Origin: DATJPW01 sp963752855
GTDB lineage: Bacteria > Desulfobacterota > Desulfomonilia > Desulfomonilales > Desulfomonilaceae
Direction: 5' to 3'
NCBI GenBank assembly: GCA_963752855.1
Contig: CAVVZX010000012.1
Location: forward strand, 8,480-72,479
DNA: 64,000 nt
Both the position numbers and the translations under genes were made by a program. Below are positions 8,899 to 19,244 of the stretch, piece after piece. The notes beneath the pieces were generated by a model. That model had not been told where the DNA came from. It worked only from the letters and a program-made list of their open reading frames with translations, and did not search any database. Each line of letters begins with the position of its first letter. The stretch's first letter is position 1.

Positions 8899-10461
8899 TT
8901 GAAATCATTCCGATTCCTGGACACGGGGCCTTTATCCGCCGCTGCCAATATGGCGTTGGATAAGGTTATTCTCGAAGAAGTAGCCCGGCAGGCCAGCCCT
9001 CCTACCCTTCGTTTCCTGCAATTCAAACCTGCCGCCGCCCTGGTAGGTTATCATCAGGATGTTAATCTCGAGATTCGGCAGGAATATTGCCGAACCAATG
9101 GAATTGACATCAATCGCAGACACACAGGCGGCGGAGCTATCCTGTTTCAGGAATCGGCGCTGGGATGGGAGTTCTTTGGTGTTCCCGGCGAAGAGCCTTG
9201 TAGAGGCCCCTATGATACCATATTGCGAAAGATATGCTCCATAGCGGCTTCCGGGTTGTCTCGACTCGGCCCCCAGGCCGCGTTCAGACCCCGCAATGAC
9301 ATAGAGGTGGAAGGCCGCAAAATTTCCGGAACAGGCGGAGTCGTGATCTCAGGCGGGGTAATGTTTCAAGGCACGGTCCTGGTCCAAAACGAGGTCGAAT
9401 CCTTCCTCAAAGCTCTTCGAGTCCCGGTGGAGAAGCTGAAGAAGCGCGAGATTGAGTCGCTTATGGAGCGGATCTGTTTTCTTTCGGACCTGATAACCCC
9501 GACTCCGTCCGTTGATCGAATCAAGGAAAATATAGCCCTGGAATTTCAGGAGCAGCTCGGCGCCGAGATGATTCCCGGCGCGCTTACCCCGGACGAAGGT
9601 AGGCGTCTTGTGGAGGAAGTTGAGTATTTCAGCAGCCCCAAATGGGTAATGTCACGTTCCCGGCCGCAACGCGAGGGCGACCCGATAAGATCAATTACCC
9701 AAACTGACGCCGGCACTTTGAGGGTTCACCTTTGGCTCGCCCCAGGAGGCCGCCGAGTGCGCCAGGCATTGATCGTCGGGGATTTCTTTACCGTTCCCGC
9801 TCGTTTTATCCACGATCTGGAGGCCGCGCTGGTAGGCGCGCTCGCGGAACCTAATGCCCTGAGACGAGCTGTGGTGTCGTTTTTCAGCTCCACCCCGGGC
9901 GAGATAGTCGGAATCGACCTTGATCGAGTCGCCGGAGCAGTGGCCTCCGCGGGGGAGCGCCTGGCGCTGCTTGACGGACGCTTCTCCCCGACTGAAATCA
10001 ACGATCTTTTTCTGTTGAATCTGAATCCTGAGGAGCTTTATCGTCACAAACCACGCTGGCTTCTTCTCCCCTACTGTTCAAAGAACCTTGATTGCCCGTA
10101 TCGCCAGGTCCCGGGATGCGATGAGTGCGGCGCCTGCGAGATTGGGGCCTGCTTCGAAATAGCGCGTTCATTCAAGATGGATGCGATTACTGTCCAAAGC
10201 TTCGAACACCTCATGGAGGTCCTTCGCACAACCTGCGCACGGGAAGACGGCATGTACGTCGGCTCGTGCTGTGAAGCCTTTTATGCCAAGCACCAAACTG
10301 AAATGGAACAGGTCCGAGCAAGGGGCGTATTGGTCAATCTCGATTCAACGACCTGTTATGATTTGGGCAAAGCGTCAGCGGCTTACAAAGGCAATTTCGA
10401 TAATAAGACGTGGCTCAATATGGAACTTATTGCCAAGACCCTCAGACACCTCAATGCATGA
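8899..10461 (+). CDS. Lipoate-protein ligase A-like domain fused to a cysteine-rich DUF116 domain
   Basis: The gene is intact, 520 residues, with a TTG start at 8899 after AAAGG. Residues 1-230 are a biotin/lipoate ligase fold. They include INRRHTGGGAILFQESALGW (the RRxTGGG nucleotide/lipoyl loop) and the KISGTGG lysine motif. Residues 240-340 resemble the lipoate ligase accessory domain. Residues 375-520 form DUF116, with clustered cysteines (CSKNLDCPYRQVPGCDECGAC, then SCC and TTC). LplA-type ligases attach lipoate or octanoate to E2 and H proteins. The stop overlaps the next gene by 8 bases, indicating translational coupling. Together with the FAD reductase and radical SAM protein downstream this suggests lipoate assembly. 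The DUF116 part may hold a metal or Fe-S site (inference). Confidence 0.88.
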   Translation: MKSFRFLDTGPLSAAANMALDKVILEEVARQASPPTLRFLQFKPAAALVGYHQDVNLEIRQEYCRTNGIDINRRHTGGGAILFQESALGWEFFGVPGEEPCRGPYDTILRKICSIAASGLSRLGPQAAFRPRNDIEVEGRKISGTGGVVISGGVMFQGTVLVQNEVESFLKALRVPVEKLKKREIESLMERICFLSDLITPTPSVDRIKENIALEFQEQLGAEMIPGALTPDEGRRLVEEVEYFSSPKWVMSRSRPQREGDPIRSITQTDAGTLRVHLWLAPGGRRVRQALIVGDFFTVPARFIHDLEAALVGALAEPNALRRAVVSFFSSTPGEIVGIDLDRVAGAVASAGERLALLDGRFSPTEINDLFLLNLNPEELYRHKPRWLLLPYCSKNLDCPYRQVPGCDECGACEIGACFEIARSFKMDAITVQSFEHLMEVLRTTCAREDGMYVGSCCEAFYAKHQTEMEQVRARGVLVNLDSTTCYDLGKASAAYKGNFDNKTWLNMELIAKTLRHLNA

Positions 10462-11635
10462 AGAAATCGTGTGCGACATATTGGTTGTTGGAGCTGGCCC
10501 CGCAGGCTCTCGTGCCGCAGCAATGGCGGCGGAGGCCGGTTGTAGCGTTTTGCTGATCGACACAAAGTCGAGGATCGGTGAACAACCGCATTGCGGGGAA
10601 TTTACGCCGGCCCGGCTCTTCACTGAATTCCATCTGAACAGTGACTGCGTCATCCAAAGAGTAAATTTCATGGAGACGCGTGTCCTGGCCGTGGGATGTG
10701 AATCCGGTTCCGAGGCTGTTCTCAAATCCGTCCGAACGATGTCTCCCGGATTCATCATTGACCGTGTAAGATTTGATAGAAACTTGGCTCGTGAAGCCGC
10801 ATTCAAGGGAGCGACGGTGATGTGCGCCACACGGTTGATCGGCCGTGAAAATCATTCCTGGATAATTCAGGGCCGCGGACAAAAGAGCCTTGTCGCCCCA
10901 AAGTTAACCATTGCCGCGGACGGCGCGGCTTCCACGGTGGCTACGACACTGGGACTCAAGCGGCCTGAGCTTCTGCAAGGGCTTCAAATGGAGGTCCCCC
11001 TCAATTCGCCGCTGGAGGATACCTTTGTGTTCCTGGACAGGGATTTTGTCGGCGGATATGGATGGCTGTTTCCCAAAGGAACCACCGCCAATGTCGGCAT
11101 CGGAATGGTTCCGGGAGTAGGGTCGCCCGCTTCTCTGTTGCTGGAGAGCTTTCTGAAGCGTCTCTGCAAAAACGGCATGGTTAAGCCTGGTCGATTGGCT
11201 ATTTCGGCAGGAGATGATACCGGTATCCGGGCTACGAGAAAACTTGGTCATGGATGATGTGATATTCTGCGGGGACGCCGCGGGCCTTACGCATCCGATT
11301 ACGGGAGCGGGAATCCCCAGGCGGTTCTTTCCGGCGAGCTGGCCGGTCGTGCCGCAGCCGCGGCGTTAAAAACCGACAGTAAAGAGCCTTTAACCGAATA
11401 CGAGGCCAACATTCGAGCAACCTACAATGGTATCATCAATCACGCGCTGTCCAAGCGAGCGTTCATGATGCGACATTGGAATGATCCGGACTTTGAAGCC
11501 GTATGTGAAGCAGACGTGGATAGGCTTCAAAGGCTACAAGAAGCGCATTCGATGACCCGGACAGGGGCTTCCAGGAGCGAATCCAACGCCATTCATTGCG
11601 CTCCGGTAACTCATTATATTCTCTGGACTATTTGA
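10454..11635 (+). CDS. FAD-dependent geranylgeranyl-reductase-like oxidoreductase (LipT-like), frameshifted
   Basis: The ATG at 10454 overlaps the ligase stop. The N-terminal dinucleotide-binding motif is VVGAGPAGSRAAAMAAEAGC, followed by IGEQPHCGEF. The FAD-binding DG/GD motif reads VMDDVIFCGDAAGLTHPITG. Two frame changes are needed: one extra base near 11235 and one missing base in a C-run near 11316 (GIPQAVLSGELAGRAA restored). The total is about 393 residues, typical for geranylgeranyl reductase homologues. Relatives named LipT occur beside radical SAM lipoate synthases in some archaea and sulfur bacteria; the link here rests on gene context. Other members act on isoprenoid chains, so an alternative role in lipid hydrogenation remains open. 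Confidence 0.78.
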
Positions 11636-11660
11636 CCAATTTTCATGTAGGATCAACCAA

Positions 11661-13001
11661 TTGACTTTAGCGGTTCAGGGGAGAACCTGGAACATGGTTG
11701 AGCAAAGATCCATTCCAGCCCGGGAAGCGCTCGCTGACATCAGAGTCGGAATGACCGACGACCAGCTGATGGTGAAGTACAGCCTCACGGACAAGAGTCT
11801 CCAAAGTCTCAAGAATAAGCTGCATGCAGCGGGCCTTCTTGCTCAAGCTCAACTCGACAATTCACAGTCAATTGGGGTCCCGCAGGAAAACGATACAAAG
11901 GTTTTGGCCAGGAAGATAGCGGAGGCTGTCAAAGCTGGGCGCCCGGATGAGGAAATAGCAAGAACATTTGGCCTCTTGCCTGACAAATTGGCCAATGTGT
12001 TTCCGTTACTAATAAAACATGGCTACTTGACTCAGGAAGATTATGACAGGCGGCAGTCAGATCTTGAGGACGTCATTGACATGGACCTGGAAGTCGAGTC
12101 GGCGCCTGCGAATGTCAATGCAGCCATTGACTGCACACCCTTTGCAGTGATTCGGGGTAGAACATTACTGGCTAGTCTCGTGCTTGCACCCATTTTGGCC
12201 TTCACTGTCAGCGGTATTATCTGGGCTGTCTGGGAGATAAAGCTGGAGTCGCCGTTGGGAACTGCTTTGTCCACGGTCCTCGATCAAGTTTTCCTGTTTC
12301 TGTGCATGGCTTATTTGCTGCATCTGGCGAAATTGTCGCCTGGAGAGCTGCTTGGGCATAACGCAGCATGGCCGCTTCTTGGACGATCCATGTTAGTGGC
12401 GTTTCCTCTAATAGCTTTGGCCATTGCAGGAAACTATCTCCTATACCTCCCCCTGTCCTATCTTGTTCCTCGATTTGTCGATTGGTGTCTCTGTTGTCGT
12501 CCCCCAATGATTGTCTTGACTACTGACTACGCGGGCATGTCTGCGAACCTTTTAAATTTCTTCGTTATAGTCTTGATGGCTCCTGTCGTCGAAGAATTCT
12601 TCTTTCGAGGCCTGCTGTTGACGCGCTGGTCCTTTAAATGGAACGTGAGAACAGGCATTTTTGCGTCGTCGCTGGTTTTTGCCCTTGGGCATCCGGACAA
12701 TGTCGTCGGGGCCTTTTTCATCGGCTATGTCCTGTCGATTCTTTACATCCAGACGAATTCACTCTTCGTCCCGATCAGCATCCACATTGCAAATAATGGA
12801 ATTGCCTGGATACTTACAGGGGTCAACACGATATTCGGAGAGCCATATGCACGGAGCACGCTTGCCGAGTGGCAATCATTCTGGTGGGTCGGACTGGTGG
12901 CCGGTCTGATCGTTGCCCCTTGGGTTATCCGGTTCTTAAGGCGCCATATCCCCAAGCCCGACTGGCGTGTTCCTTACCTCGCCCTGCAAGAAACCACTTA
13001 G
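11661..13001 (+). CDS. CPBP-family intramembrane metalloprotease with N-terminal helical repeats
   Basis: The 446-residue protein is intact. Residues about 20-125 carry two copies of a short helical repeat (ALADIRVGMTDDQLMVKYSL and IAEAVKAGRPDEEIARTFGL), each ending in a G-x-L turn. The rest is a membrane protein with about eight segments. The Abi/CPBP catalytic motifs are EEFFFRG (EExxxR), FALGHPDN and HIANN. Such proteases resemble Rce1 and often process small peptides or act in immunity. The start is uncertain: TTG at 11661 (after AGGATC) or ATG at 11694 (after AGGGGAG, ten-base gap). It interrupts the lipoate-type genes, 25 bases after the reductase, so it is probably in the same operon. 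Confidence 0.85.
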   Translation: MTLAVQGRTWNMVEQRSIPAREALADIRVGMTDDQLMVKYSLTDKSLQSLKNKLHAAGLLAQAQLDNSQSIGVPQENDTKVLARKIAEAVKAGRPDEEIARTFGLLPDKLANVFPLLIKHGYLTQEDYDRRQSDLEDVIDMDLEVESAPANVNAAIDCTPFAVIRGRTLLASLVLAPILAFTVSGIIWAVWEIKLESPLGTALSTVLDQVFLFLCMAYLLHLAKLSPGELLGHNAAWPLLGRSMLVAFPLIALAIAGNYLLYLPLSYLVPRFVDWCLCCRPPMIVLTTDYAGMSANLLNFFVIVLMAPVVEEFFFRGLLLTRWSFKWNVRTGIFASSLVFALGHPDNVVGAFFIGYVLSILYIQTNSLFVPISIHIANNGIAWILTGVNTIFGEPYARSTLAEWQSFWWVGLVAGLIVAPWVIRFLRRHIPKPDWRVPYLALQETT

Positions 13002-13024
13002 TTTTTGGCTCAAAGCGAATAAAT

Positions 13025-13979
13025 ATGACAAAGAAAGCCATCGCAAATCGAAAACAAAGAGCTTTTATCTCTTTCTGACCTTGCATGGACCGAATCCAGA
13101 GCCAGGCACGGTTCACGTTTGACCGCTTATCTGCCCGGAATGTTTGTGGTGGACGGCCGCAGAGGAAAATACCGGGCGGTCTCCATAACCGGGGATAAAT
13201 GCGATCTGGATTGCGGGCACTGCAAAGGGACGCTCCTGCGATCTATGGAGCATGCATTAAGCCCGGATGACCTGAAACAGCAGGGGCAAGCGGCGGTGGC
13301 CCGTGGGGACCACGGAATTCTTGTCACCGGAGGATGTGATCAGCAGGGAAGACTTCCTTGGGAGCGATTCATTCCCGCGATTCGGGAACTAAAGGAAGAA
13401 ACCGACCTGAAGATCACCGTCCACGCGGGGCAAACCGATGTTGAAACCGCTCGCGCCTTGAAGGACGCGGGAGTAGATCAAGCGCTGGTGGACGTAATAG
13501 GCGACGATGATACAGCCAGAGATGTGTATCACTTGTCCAACGGGATAGAGTCTATACGCAGAACATTGGATTCACTGGCCAAGGCCGCTCTTGAGATTAT
13601 TCCTCACATAATCTTCGGCATCCATTACGGCCAACAGCGCGGAGAAATGGCCGCGTTGAAAATGCTCAAGCAATATCCGCTGAATAAGTATGTCGTCGTG
13701 GTGATCGTTCCCACACGAGGTACTGACATGGCGGAAATTCAACCGCCGCCTCCGGAAGAAGTCGCTTTATTCATTGCTCGGGCCCGACTGGAAATTCCGA
13801 ATCCTCAAGCGTCACTAGGTTGCGCCCGGCCCAGAGGCCTTTACCGAAAGAGCTTGGATGTGTTGGCTGTCCGGGCCGGAATAAATTCTATAGCGATCCC
13901 CTCGCGTGAAGCGCTGGAAGAAGCCGAGCAAAAGGGCCTCGAAATCGCGTACGAGGAAACCTGCTGCTCCTTGGGATGA
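13025..13979 (+). CDS. Radical SAM protein, LipS-like, frameshift near the N-terminus
   Basis: The core reads LTAYLPGMFVVDGRRGKYRA and then ITGDKCDLDCGHCKG, a canonical CX3CX2C radical SAM cluster site. Farther on are GGCDQQGRLPWE (the GGE-like SAM motif), and cysteines in LGCARPRG and near the C-terminus (ETCC) that could bind an auxiliary Fe-S cluster. In the main frame, coding sense extends upstream of the TTG at 13119 (LLSLSDLAWTESRARHGS) without a start codon. The ATG at 13025 in another frame, joined by one inserted base near 13055, is therefore the likely start. LipS1/LipS2 enzymes insert sulfur into octanoyl groups. Only one such protein is visible, so the partner would be elsewhere. 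Assignment is by context and motif. Confidence 0.7.
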
Positions 13980-14087
13980 TTTGGGAACACGTGTGCCTGT
14001 CCCCGCAGGCCACATCCGAACTGCGGAGATCCTCTAATCTCAGTCAAGATCAAGTTTCCAGAGAATATTATCCGCTGAACTCGTCCG

Positions 14088-14933
14088 TTATTTCTCCGAT
14101 TCCGAAGAAGCACCCAAGCCTTGCTGAGCACAATATTCAACAAAGCGTTTTAGCGTATCATCCTGCGACTGGCTGTCCCAATAAAATCTGAACGACAGAA
14201 TTATTGGGTATGTGCGGTTTCTCAAGGTCTCCGGGAAGGCTTTATCCCGGGAGAAGTTTCATCCTTTTTGATAGCCAACACCTTAATTGCTTTATCGACC
14301 CCATTTGCAGGGGTTATCCCAATGGGCAAGTCGGCCACCGCGCACGCCTTTTGAATCGTGGACCAACTTTCCGTCATCACCGTGTTTGGTCCGTAGGGCT
14401 GTTTGTCGAGCACAAATTCCTGAAGAACACGGCCCCTCCGGACTCGGGGACTCGACGAGTGAGCGTTCTGATAGGAGCATCCGGGCCGCCCACTTGCTTC
14501 CAATTAGTATATTCGCCACTAAATATCTTCTTGAGTTGCTCCGGTGTAAGTTCGTCAATAGGATTTTGGGATGCGTTATCAACGAAACGCCGGCGTGACC
14601 GATCAGTTTGTCGGCAAGCTTGATTCCCTTCGCAGCTGCCTTTTTCTGCTCTTCCTCGGAAATGGGCCGGCTCGCCATAGCGAGATCCGCACTCTCTTCA
14701 AAGAGCGCTTGAAATCCCGCTCCTGCGCTCGAACCAACCACTAGTATATTTGTATCGGGATTGGCCTGCATGAAAGATCCGGCCCATTTTTGAACCTGGG
14801 AGGCAGCCATACCCGCTCCATTCACTCTCAGGGTTTTCTTGGAGGCATCCTGAGCGCACACGGATGGCACATATGCCGTTGCGACTGCGATGCAAACGAG
14901 AATTGTGAAGAGTAGATTTTTTCTGACAAGCAT
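14088..14933 (-). CDS. PstS-like phosphate-type substrate-binding protein, frameshifted
   Basis: Signal peptide MLVRKNLLFTILVCIAVATA is followed by LRVNGAGMAASQVQKWAGSF and VVGSSAGAGFQALFEESADL, typical of the phosphate-binding PBP family. Three missing bases (near 14568, 14425 and 14237, each in a short homopolymer) must be restored. The protein then continues through ELTPEQLKKIFSGEYTNWKQ, FQEFVLDKQPYG and the C-terminal TYPIILSFRFYWDSQSQD to the stop at 14088. Periplasmic capture of phosphate or a similar oxyanion is inferred. No permease or ATPase genes are adjacent, so it is an orphan binding protein or serves a distant transporter. Confidence 0.75.
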
Positions 14934-15334
14934 GTTCCCCTCCTGCTCATGTAAAAAATCGGAACTACGAAACTTCTCTGAATCAGCGATTTTCTAAATT
15001 TCCGAAGTAGTTAGCATACTTCTCTCTTCTTGCGAACTGATGGATAAGGAATCGCCGGGCATGCCGCCCACGAACCATAGCCCGCAAGAACGGCGTTGAT
15101 GTGCTATTCGGAAAAATTTTAGAAAAAAGCTAAATTATTTTTAAGCAAAGATTATGCCAGGAAAGTGGCTATGGGGAACCCAACCGCAGACCACGTTAAC
15201 AACACAGCGTATTAACGGCATGCCCCACATATTCCGTACATCCCGTTGTCCGGTTTTTTTACAGATCGTAAAATGTGATTCGCCCAGACAGCCCACAATG
15301 CTCAAATGCGAGGGAATAATATTAATTTAAGTAA
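14934..15334. other. Intergenic region without a recognisable gene
   Basis: About 400 bases separate the PstS-like gene from the 3' end of the type ISP-like gene; both are on the minus strand. The middle is AT-rich (TTAGAAAAAAGCTAAATTATTTTTAAGC around 15118-15150) and probably contains the promoter for the PstS-like gene. I found no open frame with coding character, no clear terminator stem and no repeat shared with other parts of the window. Confidence 0.5.
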
Positions 15335-18300
15335 TCAGAAATCTTCGAACAAGACGTGATTCACTGGACGTGCGACCGGCGGTTTGCGGGCCTCGTCAGG
15401 CACGGGTGGGAGTTCTTCGGCTCGGAAACACGGGACCGGCAATGATGATGTCCAATAGCCGGGCCTGTTCGGGATAACCCTCTACAGTCGCCTCCAGAAC
15501 CCAGAGCAGTTCAAGCAATTCTGTGGTGAATTGGCCGGTCCACCGCTCGGGGCGGATGTCATCAAGAGGCGAGGATTTCTTCCCTGCTCCTTTCTTCATG
15601 CGATACTTGAGCCACGACTGTACTACCTTCAGACCCGAGACTTCGAATTCGAACACAGCGGGGGACACAGGTTGAAACTCCCCGTCGCCGACACGAAGTG
15701 TTCGTGTCGTGTCGTTGTAGTCGAATGAGTCCGGATATCCTTCAAGATCGCCTGGGACCGCTTTGACGCATTTGGCGTCCCCACGCGGCACATGGCCGCG
15801 CTGCTTGCCTCTTCGGGACAAAACGTTCGCCATAGGTGTGGAGCCAAAGCAGCCGCGCTCCAATGTCGCGAACCTTCACGAACAGGGCAGCATCCTTCGT
15901 AATTGGCCCCGCAACTGACGCGTCTCTAATTCCTTCGAATATCTGGTCAGTAAACGCCGGCTGAGCCAGCACCCCGTACGCATAAGCAACAAAATCCTCG
16001 GGCGACACCTTTCGCTTGTATGTGTCATTCAATAATTTCAACAGATCGGTAAGGATGTTGGCTTCTGTCGCTTCGGCGTTACGGTACAGCGGAACAGTGG
16101 CTTTTGCTCCATAAGAGCCTCGAAAATGATCAAGATCGGGAATGAATGCAGCGGCTGTTACCGCCGGTCCCATCCCTAACGGCTGTGAAAAAATGCTCGT
16201 CAGATACACCTGCCGTTCGTTATGGGCGCGCCACAGTCCCGGGCCCGGCTCTGTCCAGCAAACGGGCATCGGCAAAGATAAATTGTCTGTCAAAAGATCT
16301 GTAACTAAATCTAATTATATCGGGCGGATTGCTTTCTTTCGCAAGGATGTCAATCGCCTTCAGCTCCGTTTCAGAAGGTGGCAACTGCCTTGCCGTCTGA
16401 TGCGCCTTTCGACCGGTGGGAGAGTCTTTGAAAAGTTCCTTCCGCTTATCCCTGCCGGACTTGACCAGGACCCTCCAACGTTGCTTGAGCGACTCTTCAT
16501 CCGGCGCTATGACCCAGGTGCGCCCGGCCTTCACCCCGGATTGGCTCCACGGCATGAGATCTGTCAGAAGAGGCCAATCAAAGTAATCCCCCTTGCCCGC
16601 AGGCCGGAAAGACGCTTGCCAGTCAGTGGGGCATTTTTCCCATCTTACGGCAGTGAAATCGCTGATGCTGTCGAGCGCTGCCCGCTTTGCTTCGCGGCCT
16701 CCCTCGATGCTGTGCGTAATGGACCTTGGCCGGCTTATTGCGCTTTGCTATACCTGAACGAACAGTAATGGCAATTGCCACGGGAGTTTGGATGGCGAAA
16801 ACATTGTCGCTTTTGAGAGTCCCGCGTGCCTCACCGCCGAGGTCGAGGATCCAAATCTCATCGCATGTGCGACGCATGTGCTCGCGCATCCCGCGGAAGG
16901 CGTCCCCATCGAGGTAACTGGAAGCGCTAATGAAGCTGACAACTCCCGAACCGCGAGAAGTTTCATGTTCGAAGACCTTCCAAAGCGCCCACCTCCAGAA
17001 ATAGACGTACAGATTGTAGAGGTTATGAACGCGGACTCCATGGCCCGCTGCAATGGCGGGATCAAGAAAATCTCGCAGGATGGCGTTAGAGCCTTTCTCA
17101 TCATCTCCCCAACGCACCCAGCCTCCGGTGCGGGCTTTATTGTAGTTGTCGGCAGCTTCATGCCGGTCGTATGGCGGGTTGCCAAGACAGACAATGACAG
17201 GCACGCTGCTCTTGACCTTAAGGGCCTTGGCGTGCTGTTCGGCAATAGGTTTGAGAAACAGCGGAAGCTGCGGCAATTCGGCGCGAGGGCTTTCGAGAGT
17301 GTCAGTCAGGTAGATTTGCGAGCCGCCCGGAGGGAGGTTCGCGCCACGGTCTCGCAAAGCGCGGCTCACACGAAGTTCGGCCACGGCAAACGGTCCAACA
17401 AGAAGCTCGAATCCGTAAAGATTGGCAGCTAGGGCGGAAGCTTGGCCCGGGACCGCTCCGGCTCCTTGTTCGGCCTCGACCCGGCGCAGAGCGTGCTCGA
17501 TGACACCGAGCAAATAGGTTCCTGTGCCTACCGCAGGATCTAGGGTAATAACCGCCGGATCGGTGAAGCCAAGAGGCTTGCCGAGATGTGTCACGAGTAG
17601 CCGATCGATCAAGCGAACTTGAGCGTGGACAACCTCGGGGGGCGTGTAATAGGCCCCGACGTCTTTCCGGAGTTTCGAGTCATATACGGCCAGAAAATCT
17701 TCATAGAAATATAGCCATGGGTCCTCAACACCAGCTAGTGTGGAAGGTGGCGTTGCGCCAATGACCCGTAAAATCAGATCGAGTGAAGCAGACATCTCTG
17801 ACCAAGTTTCGCGGTCAGTCAGCACCTGTAATGCGCGGGAGAGCAAGCTATGCTGAGCTGCAAGGGCCTTGCTCTGCCGTATCGAGAGTAAGTGGATCGG
17901 CGCCTTCACTACGGCTCAACAGAAGCGCAAAGGTGACTGTCTGCGCGTAAGCGTCGGCAAATTGATCATCCGAAGCATCCGGGAAGAGCAGTTGCCGCCA
18001 ATCCTTTGCTAGTTGGACGAGCGGTGAGTCGGGATTCCTGAGCGCGTCGGTAACGTCTTCGCGCAGCATCCGGCACAGTGGGGCCAGCATCTCGGCGAAT
18101 TTCTTGAGATCGACTTTGCCCCTGCGATCGGTGGGGATAATGGGGCGCCAAGAGAAGAAGTCCCGCAACAATCGTTCTATCTCGTGCGGGTCGCGTGGAC
18201 CTATCGCCTCTTTACCCTCAGTAACAATGTTACCTGAGAGGCGGACCACCTTGTCAATCAGCTTACCGTCCCGATAGAGGCCCCATTCATTGCCGTCGCA

Positions 18301-18634
18301 GTAGATCAGATTAGGGATGGACCTAAAGCGACGCCATTGATCGCGGTTGTGGCCGCTGTAGCGGCTGGGGTTCGCGCCAACGCCAGGCGACTTCAGTTCA
18401 ACATAGCCGGCAAGCAATCCGTGGAGATGGACCGCGTAGTCGGGTTTGCCAAGGCGGTCCGGTAGCCTGGTTTCGCCGGTGCAGATAATATCCCAGCCGA
18501 GGGCGTGGGCGACGTCGGCGATGAAGCGTCTCAAACGGAGCGCGTAATTGATCCTCCGGTTCGCCGCGCGTGAGCGTAGACATCTTGGCGCTGACGGTCG
18601 CGGCGAATCTCTGAAGGGCTTCTTGGATTGTCAT
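15335..18634 (-). CDS. Type ISP-like single-chain restriction-modification enzyme (nuclease-N6-adenine methyltransferase-specificity), frameshifted
   Basis: Pieces in successive frames line up as one protein of about 1090 residues. The N-terminus has TRGEPEDQLRAPFE, then KPDYAVHLHGLLAGYVELKS, a PD-(D/E)XK nuclease signature. The methyltransferase follows, with motif I LDPAVGTGTYLLG and motif IV GNPPYDRHEA (NPPY, N6-adenine type). The C-terminal half matches the type ISP specificity domain: SFDRQFIFADARLLDRAGPG, FIPDLDHFRGSYGAKATVPL and YAYGVLAQPAFTDQI, ending PVNHVLFEDF. Six single-base insertions are needed (near 18520, 17870, 16680, 16248, 15800 and 15430). No helicase domain is seen, unlike full type ISP enzymes, so this is the shorter nuclease-methylase-target-recognition design. 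It likely restricts foreign DNA. An IS remnant lies beside its start. Confidence 0.78.
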
Positions 18635-18743
18635 GCCGTGTTCATATCATAATCCGGGCCAAAATCACCATAACAAGTCGGCACGCAATATGAAATTTCT
18701 AATTAATTCGATGCGCGGACTCTCCGCATATTCGTGCCTACCG

Positions 18744-19240
18744 TAGTGAAGCAAGGTGTCAGTGCGCTTGGGCTGCAACGAGTGCTGGGTTTGCCGGTAC
18801 GAGACCGTCTGGAAATGGCTGCATAAGTTGCGTCATGCTATGGTGCGTCCAGGACGCGACCGCATAGGCGGAATCATAGAGCTTGACGAGATCTACATCG
18901 GTGGCGCCAAGACCGGAAAGCGTGGTCGAGGGGCTATTGGTAAAACGTTGGTAGTTGTTGCAGCCCAAGAGGATGGAAAGCGCATAGGACGTATACGTCT
19001 TCATCGTGTGTCGGACGAGTCAGCGGCAAGTCTAATGCCGGCGGTGGAAACCGGAGTAGAAAAGGGCAGTGTCGTGAGGACTGATGCATGGCAGGGATAC
19101 TTGCCCTTAGCGTCTCTAGGCTACAAGCATTTGGTAGTGAGGAAGGATCATTCTGTGGGAGAGAACGTCCTGCCGCTTGTCAATACGGTGGCCTCACTTG
19201 TGAAGCGGTGGCTGACAGGAACTCATCAGGGAGCAGTGAG
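18744..19240 (+). pseudogene. IS1595-family transposase remnant
   Basis: The frame KQGVSALGLQRVLGL joins, after one base change of frame near 18797, RYETVWKWLHKLRHAMVRPG and ELDEIYIGGAKTGKRGRGAI, then VRTDAWQGY. These are the first two acidic positions of the IS1595 DDE core. The N-terminal zinc ribbon is missing, and the protein stops at RWLTGTHQGAVS before the final Glu and the LDEFTFRFNRR end. The element is therefore cut at both ends and cannot transpose. Its 3' break abuts the stop of the AA_synth gene at 19245. I did not find inverted repeats at either side. Confidence 0.8.
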
Positions 19241-19244
19241 TCCC

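Noticed and set aside
13025..13979. Elp3 or lipoyl synthase LipA
   Set aside because: The CX3CX2C site is present, but the LipA N-terminal CX4CX5C auxiliary-cluster motif and the Elp3 acetyltransferase domain are absent.
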